Assembly (NCBI GenBank): GCA_005524015.1 | Contig: SULG01000008.1 | Location: 1-64,000, forward strand | Direction: 5' to 3' | DNA length: 64,000 nt | From: Candidatus Jettenia ecosi | GTDB taxonomy: Bacteria > Planctomycetota > Brocadiia > Brocadiales > Brocadiaceae | Shown here: positions 8,612 through 18,303 of the stretch, in pieces | Numbering within the stretch: the first letter of the stretch is position 1 | Layout: the number at the start of each line of letters is the position of its first letter | Program-made: the position numbers and the translations under genes | Notes under the pieces: model-generated | The model's database searches: none | The model's input: only the letters and a program-made list of their open reading frames with translations | What the model was told of the DNA's origin: nothing

Positions 8612-11434
8612 CTATTCCCCAACATCATACTTTTTGCCTCTTACATCAAATGCCCATCGCGTGCCTTCTAACACATCGGTTACATACTTGCTCATAGCTG
8701 GGTTTTCTAATGATCCAGTTTTATATGTAATTATATTTCCCTTATCTTTCTCTATGCTTGCGTGAACAATCTGATCAGCATCGCAAACAACCGCAAGGTT
8801 CGGATTGTGCGTCACAATAAATACCTGTCTCTTCCTGCGGGCCTCCCTAATACAATCAACCAAGATTTTGGCTACAGTATGGTTATCTAGGTTGCCTTCT
8901 GGTTGATCAATAACCAATGGCATGTCACCTAAATCAATAAGCAAGTAAAAAACCAACAATAACGTCCCACGCTCGCCGGGAGAGAGCACTGCGATGTCTT
9001 TTCCCTCCCACCGAAGTATGTATCGTGGTCTCACGTATTCTAGTCCATACAATAAATCAAATACTTCCTCAGGTTTCCTTCCCTTCAGAATTTGATCCTT
9101 AAGTTGTGTTACAACGGACGGGGTTTCACGTTGATCTATGTGGAGCGCAGTGTCAACATTATCGATGAACATCCGCACAGACTCAACATCCTCCCAATTA
9201 GTCGATTGTATGAATTTTTCCACTCTCGCACGGCCTTCATCAATGCCCATAAAACTACCGCGCCTGTTAAGTGCTAATAGTCCAAGTAACCGGTTTGCAA
9301 AGTCCTCGTTGATTAACTCTGCGCGGAACTCCAATTTCAATTTATCCTTCGCAAGTTCATGAGTATCGATGAAATGCTGAACTGGACCATACAGGTCACG
9401 ATATATTACAGTTTGAGATAACTTTTCAGCATGAATCTAAAGTGCAAGTTTAATTTGCACCTCTTTTAGCTCATCGATTTTTGATGGCAAATCATCAACT
9501 GCCGCCAATGCAGCTTGAAGGCCTCTCAGTGATTCAGGATCATCTTTGCTTCCTTCAATCTTTTCGCGCTTTTCTTGCCATGATTTCAAGTCTTTGAGGT
9601 AGGTTTTATAGTCTCGGTTGGGTGCATCGAGCTTTAATTGAAGTTTAGCAATCCTCTTTTCGACATCAATTACTTGTTGCCGTAAGCCCGGGGGATCAAC
9701 ATCATCAAGTTGTTTATTCACAGAGATGATGGTAGTCGATTCTTCATCTCTTATTTTCTCTGGAGCAGAACGTTTGATGGATAAAGCCACAAGGTCATCC
9801 ACAGAGAGGCTAAGCTCCACAGCGTTTTCAGTTAACGAATCTTTAAAGGCATTAAAGTCTTTCTCGAAATTATCGAGTTTCTCTATTAGCAGTTTTGCTA
9901 TGGCATGACGCCTCTCCGCAGTTCGAAGGGTATCAGTTGCATTATTGATTTGTGTGCTAAGTACCGTTTTCAATTTCTCTGTGCCTTCGAGTTCCTGGAG
10001 AAGGTCTGTATTGGAAGATGCTCTGCCTGCAATTGCATTAGGGTTTGGCTTTTCTATTGGTTTTGTTTTGTCATGTGCTTCAAGTTCTAACTCGCGCCGC
10101 TTTATTCTCTCTAAAAGTTCTCGCCTATTAGCTGGGTCTGCTTGAGCTTCAAGAATTGCTCTTGATCTGCTAATCTCTCGTAGCTGCATAAAGAGAGAAT
10201 CAATTCGCTTCTGTTTCTCACCGGTTTGAAATCGAACCAATTCGTCGAGAGAGGAATGACCTATTCGTTTCACCTCTGGAACATGTGAAAAAATGACTGA
10301 TTTAAGTTCTTTTTCAAAACCTTCTTCGCCAACTCCAGCAATTTCATTACACACTTTCTCGTCTGACTCCCACTCAATCGTTGCCTCAAAGTGTTTCGCA
10401 TGGCCAGTAATAGAATGAAGAAATCGATCTTTATTCAAGAAAGAGAAGGAGCCTGAATTTTTCGTAGCACCCAACAGTCCAAGCGTGTCAGCAAGTGCAC
10501 TTTTACCGCTCCCCTTGTTCCCGACTATAGTAACAAGACCTGTGTTGAAAATAATACTCCCGTTAAACCATTTCTCGGAAACTGTAGATCCCACTTTTCG
10601 CTGAAACGAAACAGAACGAATGTACTTGGTCGGATTCTGCTCGACACGGATTATTTCTTCTGGACGAACTCCAATGTATACACGATCACAGGGTTCTCGT
10701 AGCACCATGAGAAGTCCCCGAAAAGTGGGATCAGTCCTAAACCAAAGTGGCATTTTTACCGAGTACTCTGTTATTTTGTGATTATCTGAGCAAATAATCA
10801 ATGGCTTTTGGAGTCCTGTTTTGGGAAAAATGATATTTTGATGAATATCAATATCCTTAAATTGACCGATCTCCATCAAGTCGATCCACATTTTTGTTAT
10901 ATCGTATTTGATCCGTTGTTGAAACTCCTCTTTGTTTTTAATACCCTCTATTGAGTTACTTTTTACCTCTGCATGAATCGAGACTACGCCTCCTAAATCT
11001 CGTGTTTGTTTAGCGCCCTCCTCAATGGGAACATAGATTTTTTCGTCACCTCCTTTGTCTCGAATTGCTGTCGTTGTTAATCCTAAACTGCCCTGAAGTG
11101 TTGTCCACACATGATCGAGATTACAGTCGTCTGGGAAAATACAAATGTAATGTATAGGGTCACCACCGTGATCATCTCTAAGTTCGATTCCAGGAAGCAC
11201 AGTTAAGCGATCATTACCGATTCGCTGCAATTCTCGTAAACGCGAAACATCCATCACATGATGATCGGTTATAGCAACAACACGGATCTGATTCTCAATT
11301 AAACATTCAACAATCTGATTGTTGGTTATGTTATTATCATCATAGTCAAATGAACTGGGTGTATGAAAATGCAAATCCCAACGATGCCAAAGAGAACCGC
11401 GAACATCATGCTGTATAATGGGATGTGTGATCAT
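8612..11434 (-). pseudogene. TrlF-type PHP-domain/AAA ATPase interrupted by one amber codon
   Basis: One gene of 940 codons is split by a single in-frame TAG at 9437-9439 (codon 666). The upstream part has a PHP phosphoesterase domain (DLHFHTP, AITDHH, the HAEVK His) and Walker A VGNKGSGKS, then a long coiled coil. The downstream part, in the same frame, has the ABC signature LSPGERG, Walker B LVIDQPEGNLDN and the His switch VTHNPNLA. The sequence across the stop reads IKLAL-stop-IHAEKL with no gap, so only one codon is lost. The start is the ATG at 11434, preceded by GGAGAG, not the earlier one at 11455. Without read-through the ATPase lacks its signature and Walker B motifs. It heads the methylase operon and is probably part of the defence island. 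Confidence 0.8.
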
Positions 11435-11492
11435 AATCTCTCCATTTGAATGCAACTATACAAAAAAGTTCTGTTTATGATAATATTTTGCT

Positions 11493-12767
11493 TCAATCTA
11501 CGCTCTCACCTGGAGATTCCAATGCTTGTAAGCCCAACCCTTCAATCTCCTGTAACGTTTTCCCCGCAATGCCCTGCAAGTCGCCATACATACCGACAGT
11601 TGCCTGCATTACCCGATCAATCTGTTCCTCACGTTTGGCCCATTGCTTTGTTATTACCTTCTTCTCCTTGTCGAGGTCTTCCTGCATTGATGAGAACGCC
11701 TCAACAATAGCCTGAACTCGTTGGCGGAATCTTGGACCGGTAAGGTACTGGTAGACCATCTCCATCTTGGTCTGCTGACCATCAGTAGCCTGGCGAGCTG
11801 AAGCAACTTCAATCAATGTATGGCGGAGCGTAACGGCGACGGGGAGCGCCGCTCTCGGATGTGTCACCCAAACACCGTCTATCAATTCGAATGTTTCTAC
11901 ACCCTTTGGAAGGGTCTGACTGACAATTACAGCAATTTCTGCCTTGGCTGCACGTTGATCCTCTCTGAGTTTTGACAGCCAGCCATCGCTCCAGTTCTTT
12001 GTTCGTTTTGACTCCCATAAGATCGTTCCACAGCATTGACCCAGCATACTTGTAACGCGATGCAATACGTCGCCTCCATGTTCTCCCTTCGGGACAGGTT
12101 CAATTATGTCATGGGAAAATTTCGTGCTCAAAAGCGCTTCAATTTCAAGCTCCTGAACTTCTCCCTGGAGTTGTTGTGATCCTTGTTCAGCCTTGCGCTT
12201 AAGTTCCTCTATTTGCTTCTGCATTGCGGCGATAGTATGCTCCTTCTCCAGCACTTTGAGTTTCAGTTGCTCTCCTGCTTCTTTATGCGCTTGTTCACGG
12301 ACGGTGGCAAGCCCTTCCTGAATCCGCTTCTCAACCGTCAAGTCAAATTCGCGCTTTTCATCATCAAGTTCGCGCTGTTTTTTCATAACTTCAGCTTGAG
12401 TTTTTTGAGCTTCGGCAAGCTTTTCATCCCTCTGCTTGAGAATTTCCTGAAGGCCGGTGATCTCCCTGGTCTTTTGCTCAAGGTCAGTTATCAGGGCAAG
12501 TTTAGCCTTCCTGGATTCTTCGGCGACGATCTTGGCACGCTCCTGCCGCAGTTTCTCTGCTACCTGATTATCTATGGCTTCTTTTGCCTTAGAAAGCTCC
12601 TCTTCTTGCTTCCGAAGCAATAATTCACGCCTGGCGATATCTGTGTCTTTCTGGACCAATCGCCGTTCATATTCGCGCCGTGTTGATTCGATCATCGGTG
12701 CCGCAAGCGATTCAGTCAGTTTAATCTCAGTAGCGCATTTAGGACAAGTAATCATCGGTTCTGTCAT
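11493..12767 (-). CDS. DUF2130 domain protein
   Basis: This 424-residue protein has an N-terminal CPKC zinc-knuckle half, a long charged coiled coil (about residues 25-195) and a globular C-terminal DUF2130 domain from HDIIEPVPKGEHGGD onward, with WESKRTKNWSDGWLSKLR. The motif order in that domain (Asp, then Glu-x-Lys in WESKRTK) resembles a PD-(D/E)xK nuclease, which is my inference. The start has AAGGAG six bases upstream. DUF2130 genes are often seen in restriction neighbourhoods, as here, but the function is not established. Confidence 0.82.
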   Translation of the reverse strand: MTEPMITCPKCATEIKLTESLAAPMIESTRREYERRLVQKDTDIARRELLLRKQEEELSKAKEAIDNQVAEKLRQERAKIVAEESRKAKLALITDLEQKTREITGLQEILKQRDEKLAEAQKTQAEVMKKQRELDDEKREFDLTVEKRIQEGLATVREQAHKEAGEQLKLKVLEKEHTIAAMQKQIEELKRKAEQGSQQLQGEVQELEIEALLSTKFSHDIIEPVPKGEHGGDVLHRVTSMLGQCCGTILWESKRTKNWSDGWLSKLREDQRAAKAEIAVIVSQTLPKGVETFELIDGVWVTHPRAALPVAVTLRHTLIEVASARQATDGQQTKMEMVYQYLTGPRFRQRVQAIVEAFSSMQEDLDKEKKVITKQWAKREEQIDRVMQATVGMYGDLQGIAGKTLQEIEGLGLQALESPGESVD

Positions 12768-12869
12768 AGGTCTCTCCTTGAAGATATCAACAAATCGGTT
12801 TTTGTAGCAGCAATACTATCTATAGCCGGTTCTCTTTCTCTACTTATGCGAGTTCATGTTGTTACGGTT

Positions 12870-13037
12870 TATAGTATCCAACAGATTAAACCGAACAGCA
12901 CATAATGAAACCAGACAAAATGAGCCAGGATTTCATTACACCATCACGGACAAGCGTAGAGACGCATTATTATGCGTCTGTACAGTCCGTGCCACCCTAT
13001 TTAAAATACTGTTCGGCTTCATCTATTAAGTACTATA
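12870..13037. repeat. Inverted-repeat (MITE-like) element beside the AlbA_2 gene
   Basis: The two 29-base ends, 12870-12898 and 13009-13037, are inverted copies with 23 of 29 positions matching (TATAGTA ... CCGAACAG). Inside, 12957-12982 forms a near-perfect 12-bp hairpin (AGACGCAT core). A third copy of the arm lies at 105-133. The element is about 168 bp and codes for nothing recognisable. Its right arm supplies the last four codons and stop of the AlbA_2 gene. Confidence 0.75.
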
Positions 13038-14420
13038 GGTATCAATAATCTCCCAATGCCCGCCTTTGTCTGGACCGATACGGCGCAGACATCCCTGCTG
13101 TTTAAGTGTTCGGATAGATTTTTCAACACCGGCAAGGCTCATCCCAAGTATTTCTGCAATCTCCTGTATCGTAATTGCCGGATTTTCGATCATAAGGCGG
13201 AGAATTTTCTCCTTACTTTTCTCCTTACTTTTCTCCTTACTTTTCTCCTTACTTTCTCCGCCCTTTTCTCCCACCTTTTCTCCCACCTTTTTTTGTTCTT
13301 TGATTTCTGCTTTTTCACCAGGCCTTTTGAATATAATGGTATAAAATCCGGTCTGTCTAATGACGGGTGCAGGAAGTTCAGCTCCTGCCATAGCTTCTTT
13401 CATCCGCTTGATTCCTGTGCCAGCCCTTTCTGCTTTGTCCATCCGGAAAAAGAGGTCTGCAATCCGCTCATTTCTCCTTACAGAAATCTTGCCGAAGTCG
13501 CTCCTTTTTACGCCGGGGAATACACCGGGATTGACTATTTCAACCCGATCATCATAAACCTCCACCATCAGACTTGTGCCCCTCATGCTGTAATCACGGT
13601 GGATTATCGCATTTGCAACAGCCTCGCGCAATGCCTCAAATGGTATCTCATAGATGTCTTTACGGTTCACGCCTTTTATCTCGCTGCGGCGGTTTAAATG
13701 TTTCATAAGGAAAAGCACCGATGTCTTGAACTGGGTAAGAAGGTCATCCTGCACGTCCTGCCTGTCATAGATGTGCACACGGTCTCTTCCCTTAAAGGCA
13801 ATCAGCGTCATTTGCGACTGAAGGATAAACTTGCGGGGATTTTTAGCAAAGAAAAGTATACCCGCATTGGTAATCTTGCCATCCTGCGCTATGCTTAAAC
13901 TTGTCAGAATGTCACGTGGAACTATTTTCCTGATGCTGACATCCGCTTCTTTCAGAAAATTCTGTATCTTTTCCTTTGATATGTCATTCCATGTAATATC
14001 TTTATTGATCTTTTCTTCATATGAAGTTGTTTCGTGTTCCTGAAACATTATCCGCAGTTCATGATTGGTCATCTTCTGTGTTGTGCCGTCAAGCCTCCTG
14101 AAATACCCAGAACTGCAATTGTAAGGCTTCTCATCGCCCTGTGGCACATCTATAGCTATAATGTTTTGCAATTGCTTTATCTTTACCTGAACCGGGGGAT
14201 TACAGTTTCTTGCAACAGAATTGATTCGGGCTTTCATATCATTTGTCAGCTTTTCGCCGCTTACCGTCCTGTCATCTCTAACGCCCAGAAGAATAACCCC
14301 GCCCTTGGTGTTTGCAAATGCGACAATATCTTCATCAATCCGGGGGGTAAAATGCTCTTTGAATTCAACGGTGAGACCTTCGCCTTCCTGAACAAGTATT
14401 TGTACTTTATTGACATCCAT
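13026..14420 (-). CDS. AlbA_2 (Schlafen-like) ATP-binding protein with HTH tail
   Basis: This 464-residue protein starts with an AlbA_2 domain (EFKEHFTPRIDEDIVAFANT, GGVILLGVRDDR), followed by a GHKL-type ATP-binding region (ALREAVANAIIHRDYSM, ERAGTGIKRM). A low-complexity lysine/glutamate linker (four KEKS units near residues 389-404) leads to a C-terminal winged-helix segment (ITIQEIAEILGMS). Such proteins are usually called putative DNA-binding transcriptional regulators and are common next to restriction and toxin genes. The last residues TYST and the stop come from the inverted-repeat element, so the original C-terminus may have been altered. It is the most upstream member of the minus-strand island. 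Confidence 0.82.
   Translation of the reverse strand: MDVNKVQILVQEGEGLTVEFKEHFTPRIDEDIVAFANTKGGVILLGVRDDRTVSGEKLTNDMKARINSVARNCNPPVQVKIKQLQNIIAIDVPQGDEKPYNCSSGYFRRLDGTTQKMTNHELRIMFQEHETTSYEEKINKDITWNDISKEKIQNFLKEADVSIRKIVPRDILTSLSIAQDGKITNAGILFFAKNPRKFILQSQMTLIAFKGRDRVHIYDRQDVQDDLLTQFKTSVLFLMKHLNRRSEIKGVNRKDIYEIPFEALREAVANAIIHRDYSMRGTSLMVEVYDDRVEIVNPGVFPGVKRSDFGKISVRRNERIADLFFRMDKAERAGTGIKRMKEAMAGAELPAPVIRQTGFYTIIFKRPGEKAEIKEQKKVGEKVGEKGGESKEKSKEKSKEKSKEKILRLMIENPAITIQEIAEILGMSLAGVEKSIRTLKQQGCLRRIGPDKGGHWEIIDTYST
13209..13256. repeat. 12-bp tandem repeat, four units, coding KEKS
   Basis: Four head-to-tail copies of CTCCTTACTTTT, the last with one change at its final base. On the minus strand they encode the repeated KEKS linker of the AlbA_2 protein. 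Being a multiple of three, copy-number changes would keep the frame. Confidence 0.9.
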
Positions 14421-14676
14421 TATTTAAGCAGTATTCCATCGAATGGTGAAAAGTTCTGTTTGTTTAATTTTCTGTTTCAGCCGTGTCTCAATTTCTTCAA
14501 TTCATTGCTCTGTTTTATTGTCTATGTCATCCTGCTATGTATTGTTACCTTTTCTTCAGGATCCGGCATATTTTTTGCCTCAGTTTTTCGGTATTTTATC
14601 TCTTTATTTAATTCTTTCAATTCAATTTTGTTTTTATTCGTTGTAGTTAGATTAAAGTGTATATAAAATAATACGT

Positions 14677-15159
14677 ATGCAGATGAATGCTTTTCATGAA
14701 AAATGTATGAGGCTTGCTATACATAAGGCAAGGGAGGGGATTGAGAAAGGGCAAACACCTTTTGGGGCGTGTATCGTGAAGGATGGAGAGGTTATCAGTT
14801 GTACTCATAATATCGTCTGGCAAACTATGGATATAACCGCCCATGCTGAAGTGAATGCGATCAGAGAAGCATGTAAGAAATTGAATACGGTTGACTTGTC
14901 GGGCTGTGTAATTTATTCTACCTGTGAGCCGTGCCCTATGTGTTTTAGCGCTTGCCATTGGGCGAAGATTGCAAAGATCATGTATGGCACACGGGTTGAT
15001 GACGCAAAAAAGATAGGATTTAATGAGCTTACTATTTTAAATAAGAAGATGAAACGGTTTGGCAATAGTCCGGTTGAGATTGCTGGCGATCTCCTTCGAG
15101 AGGAAAATTTGGAACTTTTTAAAATCTGGTATAATCGAACGGATAAGAGGGTATACTGA
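14677..15159 (+). CDS. Nucleoside/guanine deaminase family protein
   Basis: This 160-residue zinc-dependent deaminase belongs to the cytidine-deaminase fold family. The zinc and proton-shuttle motif HAE (56-58) and PCPMC (Cys86, Cys89) are intact. Its length, the THN block and [12 protein letters not shown] resemble guanine or nucleoside deaminases more than TadA, but the substrate is not certain. The sequence upstream shows no clear ribosome binding site; a second ATG lies 6 bases on. Only 5 bases separate it from the SugE exporter gene, so the two are very likely co-transcribed. Confidence 0.82.
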   Translation: MQMNAFHEKCMRLAIHKAREGIEKGQTPFGACIVKDGEVISCTHNIVWQTMDITAHAEVNAIREACKKLNTVDLSGCVIYSTCEPCPMCFSACHWAKIAKIMYGTRVDDAKKIGFNELTILNKKMKRFGNSPVEIAGDLLREENLELFKIWYNRTDKRVY

Positions 15160-15164
15160 TAGTT

Positions 15165-15476
15165 ATGGCATGGATTTATCTTTTGACCGCTGGTTTTTTT
15201 GAAATTGGATGGGCAATTGGCCTGAAATACACGGAAGGTTTTACCCGGTTTTGGCCAAGTGTTTGGACTGTGTTTGCCATGATAGTGAGCTTCTTTTTCC
15301 TGTCAAAGTCCGTTACTATCATTCCAATAGGGGTGGCGTATTCAGTTTGGACGGGTATCGGTGCGGTCGGCACTGTAATTCTCGGTATAGTGTTATTCGG
15401 TGAACCTTCTGACCCATTCCGATTTGTTTTTATCGGTCTGATTATAGCAGGGATTATTGGACTTAAGTTTTCTTAA
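15165..15476 (+). CDS. sugE: SMR-family exporter, SugE/Gdx type
   Basis: This 103-residue small multidrug-resistance protein has four membrane helices and the conserved Glu13 in the first helix ([16 protein letters not shown]). The GWAIGLKYT pattern is characteristic of the SugE/Gdx branch, whose studied members exchange guanidinium for protons. Export of guanidinium here is therefore an inference from the subfamily. No ykkC guanidine riboswitch was recognised upstream of the deaminase-sugE pair. Confidence 0.88.
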   Translation: MAWIYLLTAGFFEIGWAIGLKYTEGFTRFWPSVWTVFAMIVSFFFLSKSVTIIPIGVAYSVWTGIGAVGTVILGIVLFGEPSDPFRFVFIGLIIAGIIGLKFS

Positions 15477-15552
15477 GATTCTGTGTCAAATGTGCTGAAT
15501 ATTTCTGTGCTTTAGTGATTTGAGAGGTGATATTTCCGGGTGTTTTATTATT

Positions 15553-16809
15553 ATGTATAGATTTTTTCTCATCATTCCATTATTCATAATAGCGCCTTTT
15601 TGCTACGGACATGACGCGGATTCTCAAGGCCGGTTATTAATCCGCAAATACCTCGAGAGTACTCATGCGGATGAAATGGAGAATATCCTGCATGAACTGG
15701 ATGGATTAAATATCAGTTTAAATACGGGTAAGGAATGGATTAAAACTTCAGCAAACTATGCATCTCAACCGTTGGGTTTACAAAGGAAATTGGTACCTGT
15801 TGGGGAAAAACATGGCGAGTACTTTGTATATACCCCATCTCATTATGTGCCTGATAAATCATGGCCGATGATTCTGATACTCCATGGGGTTGGCAGCAGA
15901 GGTTACGAGCTGGCGATGGCATGGTTAAGGTCATCGGCACATAACGATGAATTTATCCTTGTAGCCCCTACATACAGTCATGGGTTATGGTGGAAGGATG
16001 AGGCGGAGAGGCTTATACTTTCGGTATTTGATAGGGTGAAACAGGAATACAATATCGATACCGACAGGGTTTACCTTACCGGATTTTCAAGTGGCGGTCA
16101 TGGCGCATGGTATATGGCGCTTCGTTATCCCCATCTCTTTGCGGCTATAAGTCCTATTGCGGGTGAGTGCCCCATACCTTCTTTTCTGGTAAATCTGATG
16201 CATGTGCCGGTCTATATCGTACATGGCGCTCAAGATACTGTCATTCCAGCAGAAGCGGCAAGAGATGCTCTTTCAAGACTGGAGAAGCTTAACTATCGTG
16301 TTGCCTATAAGGAACTGCCTGAAATGAAACATCGGTTTCCTCTTGACGAGACCGGAGAAATTCTTGATTGGTTCCGTGCGAATGGAAGATCGCTCCATCC
16401 GAAGAGGCTGCGATTCTCCACAGAATCTATAAGATATTCTGTATCTTATTGGGTCGAAATTTTAGAATTTTCCGAGATAGTAGGCCAGGTTTCCGGAGTT
16501 CAAAAGGACATTTCCGGGCATTTAATGAGGTCTGAAGCATTGCCGGTAACGGCATCCGTTGAGGCTAACATAAAGGATGAAAATAATGAAATCTTCCTGG
16601 TAACTCAGGGTATTAAGGCTATACGCCTGTATCTCGAAAATGGACTTATAGATATGGAAAGGCCCTTGAAGGTATATATTAACGGTAAGATGGTATATTC
16701 TGAAAAAGTAAATGAGAATATGCGGGTGATTCTTGATACCGTGAAAAAGAGGAACGACCGGAAAGCATTATTTTCTGCATATCTCGATTTGAAAGTTCCT
16801 TTTGAATAA
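15553..16809 (+). CDS. Secreted alpha/beta-hydrolase (esterase/peptidase, LpqC-like)
   Basis: This is a 418-residue exported hydrolase. The first 19 residues are a signal peptide ending at FCYG. The fold is shown by the oxyanion segment LILHGVGSRG, the nucleophile elbow GFSSGG, the acid-bearing HGAQDTVIP and the terminal His of MKHRFP. A further domain of about 140 residues after the catalytic core has no recognised family. I chose the ATG at 15553 because it begins the signal peptide; the open frame starts earlier at a TTG without a ribosome binding site. Its substrate is unknown. Confidence 0.8.
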   Translation: MYRFFLIIPLFIIAPFCYGHDADSQGRLLIRKYLESTHADEMENILHELDGLNISLNTGKEWIKTSANYASQPLGLQRKLVPVGEKHGEYFVYTPSHYVPDKSWPMILILHGVGSRGYELAMAWLRSSAHNDEFILVAPTYSHGLWWKDEAERLILSVFDRVKQEYNIDTDRVYLTGFSSGGHGAWYMALRYPHLFAAISPIAGECPIPSFLVNLMHVPVYIVHGAQDTVIPAEAARDALSRLEKLNYRVAYKELPEMKHRFPLDETGEILDWFRANGRSLHPKRLRFSTESIRYSVSYWVEILEFSEIVGQVSGVQKDISGHLMRSEALPVTASVEANIKDENNEIFLVTQGIKAIRLYLENGLIDMERPLKVYINGKMVYSEKVNENMRVILDTVKKRNDRKALFSAYLDLKVPFE

Positions 16810-16934
16810 TTCCTGAACATCCTTTTATTTTCACTCATGATAATTAGATTTGACAAAATATCTCTAAACCATTACGATACATTTGCTTATTATTTGAATA
16901 ATTATAAAAATCCAAGAGGCTAGTGACTTGTTGA

Positions 16935-17333
16935 ATGGAGAAAATACTGGTAAAAACACAGGGAAGAACAGAGTTTATTGATATAACGGTTGATGTAAGC
17001 AGAATTGTTCAAAAATCAGGAGTTCAAGAAGGGGTATGTTATGTTTATGTGCCTCATACAACAGCCGCCGTTACTATTAATGAGAATGCCGACCCTTCTG
17101 TCCAAAGGGATATAATAAGTGAACTTAATAAGATAGTACCCTGGGATGGCCGTTATAGTCATACGGAGGGGAACTCCGCTGCTCATATCAAATCTACCCT
17201 TGTAGGCTCATCTGTTTCTATTCCTATCTCAGATGGGAAATTAGCTCTGGGTACATGGCAGGGTATTTATTTCTGTGAATTTGATGGACCTAGAAATAGA
17301 GAAGTATTTATCCAGTCCATGGGAAATGTATAA
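16935..17333 (+). CDS. YjbQ/UPF0047 family protein
   Basis: This 132-residue protein matches the YjbQ family along its whole length, including YVPHTTAAVTINENADP, the HTEGNSAAHIKSTLVGSS block with its His residues, and LGTWQGIYFCEFDGPR. Some members have weak thiamine-phosphate synthase activity, but the true role is unsettled. It stands alone between the esterase and a membrane protease. The start codon lacks a strong ribosome binding site but fits the family N-terminus. Confidence 0.88.
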   Translation: MEKILVKTQGRTEFIDITVDVSRIVQKSGVQEGVCYVYVPHTTAAVTINENADPSVQRDIISELNKIVPWDGRYSHTEGNSAAHIKSTLVGSSVSIPISDGKLALGTWQGIYFCEFDGPRNREVFIQSMGNV

Positions 17334-17439
17334 CAAAGCATAAAGGCAAAGAAAACCCGGAGAATCTCTTCTTTCTCTATGGTAAAATCATTGTATATAC
17401 CAGTATGAACTTATTATTGCAGATATCGAAACAATCAAA

Positions 17440-18216
17440 GTGAACCATGTACAGAGAAGGCAAAAAATTATGCCTGATAGTCGTTGGAATATAAAGGATG
17501 CTATAAAGGTTTTCCTTGCATATCTTATGCTCATGTTTATTGGTATGCCTGTAATTGTGCAGATTATCCAGATAATTTTTGGTTATGATGCTCTGGACAA
17601 CGTTGGAAATCGTATCGTAGTTCTCTTCTTTTCCTTTTTTATTAATGTATCAGTTTGTCTCTATATATTTTATATTGTAGGTGTGGAACATCATCAACCG
17701 ATTACAGCTCTGGGTTTATCTTCGGCACATTTATCGGATAATATAAAACAAGGCATTAAATATTATCTGATTGCGCTTCCTTTTATTATGTTTGCAGGTT
17801 TTATCGTCAACCTGATTTCCAGTTATTACAATACGGCTCCGGATGTGCAAGATGTTGTTAAATGGGTGTTAGAAGAAAAATCACTCTTCGTTATAATCTG
17901 TCTTGTATTCTTTGGAGTTATTGTTGCCCCCATCCTTGAAGAAATCTTATTTCGCGGATTTCTTCAATCGGCATTGAAAAATACCTTTGGAAGCCGGTAT
18001 GCCCTGGTGATAAGCGCATCTCTTTTTGCTGCTGTACATATGGATGTATTTGCTTTTTTACAGATATTCATCCTGGGTATGCTGCTGGGTTATTTATACG
18101 AGAAGACTCAAACTCTTGCGGCTTCCATCTTCGTACATATCTTACACAATTCGTTAACTCTTATTTTCTTATTATATTTTAAATATTTCTTAAAAGGAAA
18201 GGTTCCGGTATTTTAG
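17440..18216 (+). CDS. CPBP-family intramembrane glutamic protease
   Basis: This roughly 250-residue membrane protein of the CAAX-protease/bacteriocin-processing (CPBP, ABI) family has about seven hydrophobic helices. The family motifs are clear: EEILFRGFLQSAL (Glu-Glu and Arg), AAVHMDVFAF (His) and HILHNSLT (His, Asn). Members cleave within membranes; some act on peptides. The frame opens at a GTG (17440); an ATG at 17470, with AGAAGG upstream, is an equally good start. The downstream neighbour is tyrS, with no obvious functional link. Confidence 0.83.
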   Translation: MNHVQRRQKIMPDSRWNIKDAIKVFLAYLMLMFIGMPVIVQIIQIIFGYDALDNVGNRIVVLFFSFFINVSVCLYIFYIVGVEHHQPITALGLSSAHLSDNIKQGIKYYLIALPFIMFAGFIVNLISSYYNTAPDVQDVVKWVLEEKSLFVIICLVFFGVIVAPILEEILFRGFLQSALKNTFGSRYALVISASLFAAVHMDVFAFLQIFILGMLLGYLYEKTQTLAASIFVHILHNSLTLIFLLYFKYFLKGKVPVF

Positions 18217-18303
18217 CAGATGTCGCGTTGTATTCGTAATAGAGCGCCCTGGGTAGGATATATTTGAATGCAACTTGTAACAGAATTGGACCTTGGAGGT
18301 AGT

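Noticed and set aside
13209-13256. Tandem units as a possible CRISPR array
   Set aside because: Units are 12 bp with no spacers and code in frame. No CRISPR array or cas gene was seen in the window.
13056-13697. Long plus-strand open frame (213 codons) opposite the AlbA_2 gene
   Set aside because: It mirrors the coding bias of the real minus-strand gene, has no ribosome binding site and encodes low-complexity Leu/Phe runs from the KEKS repeat.
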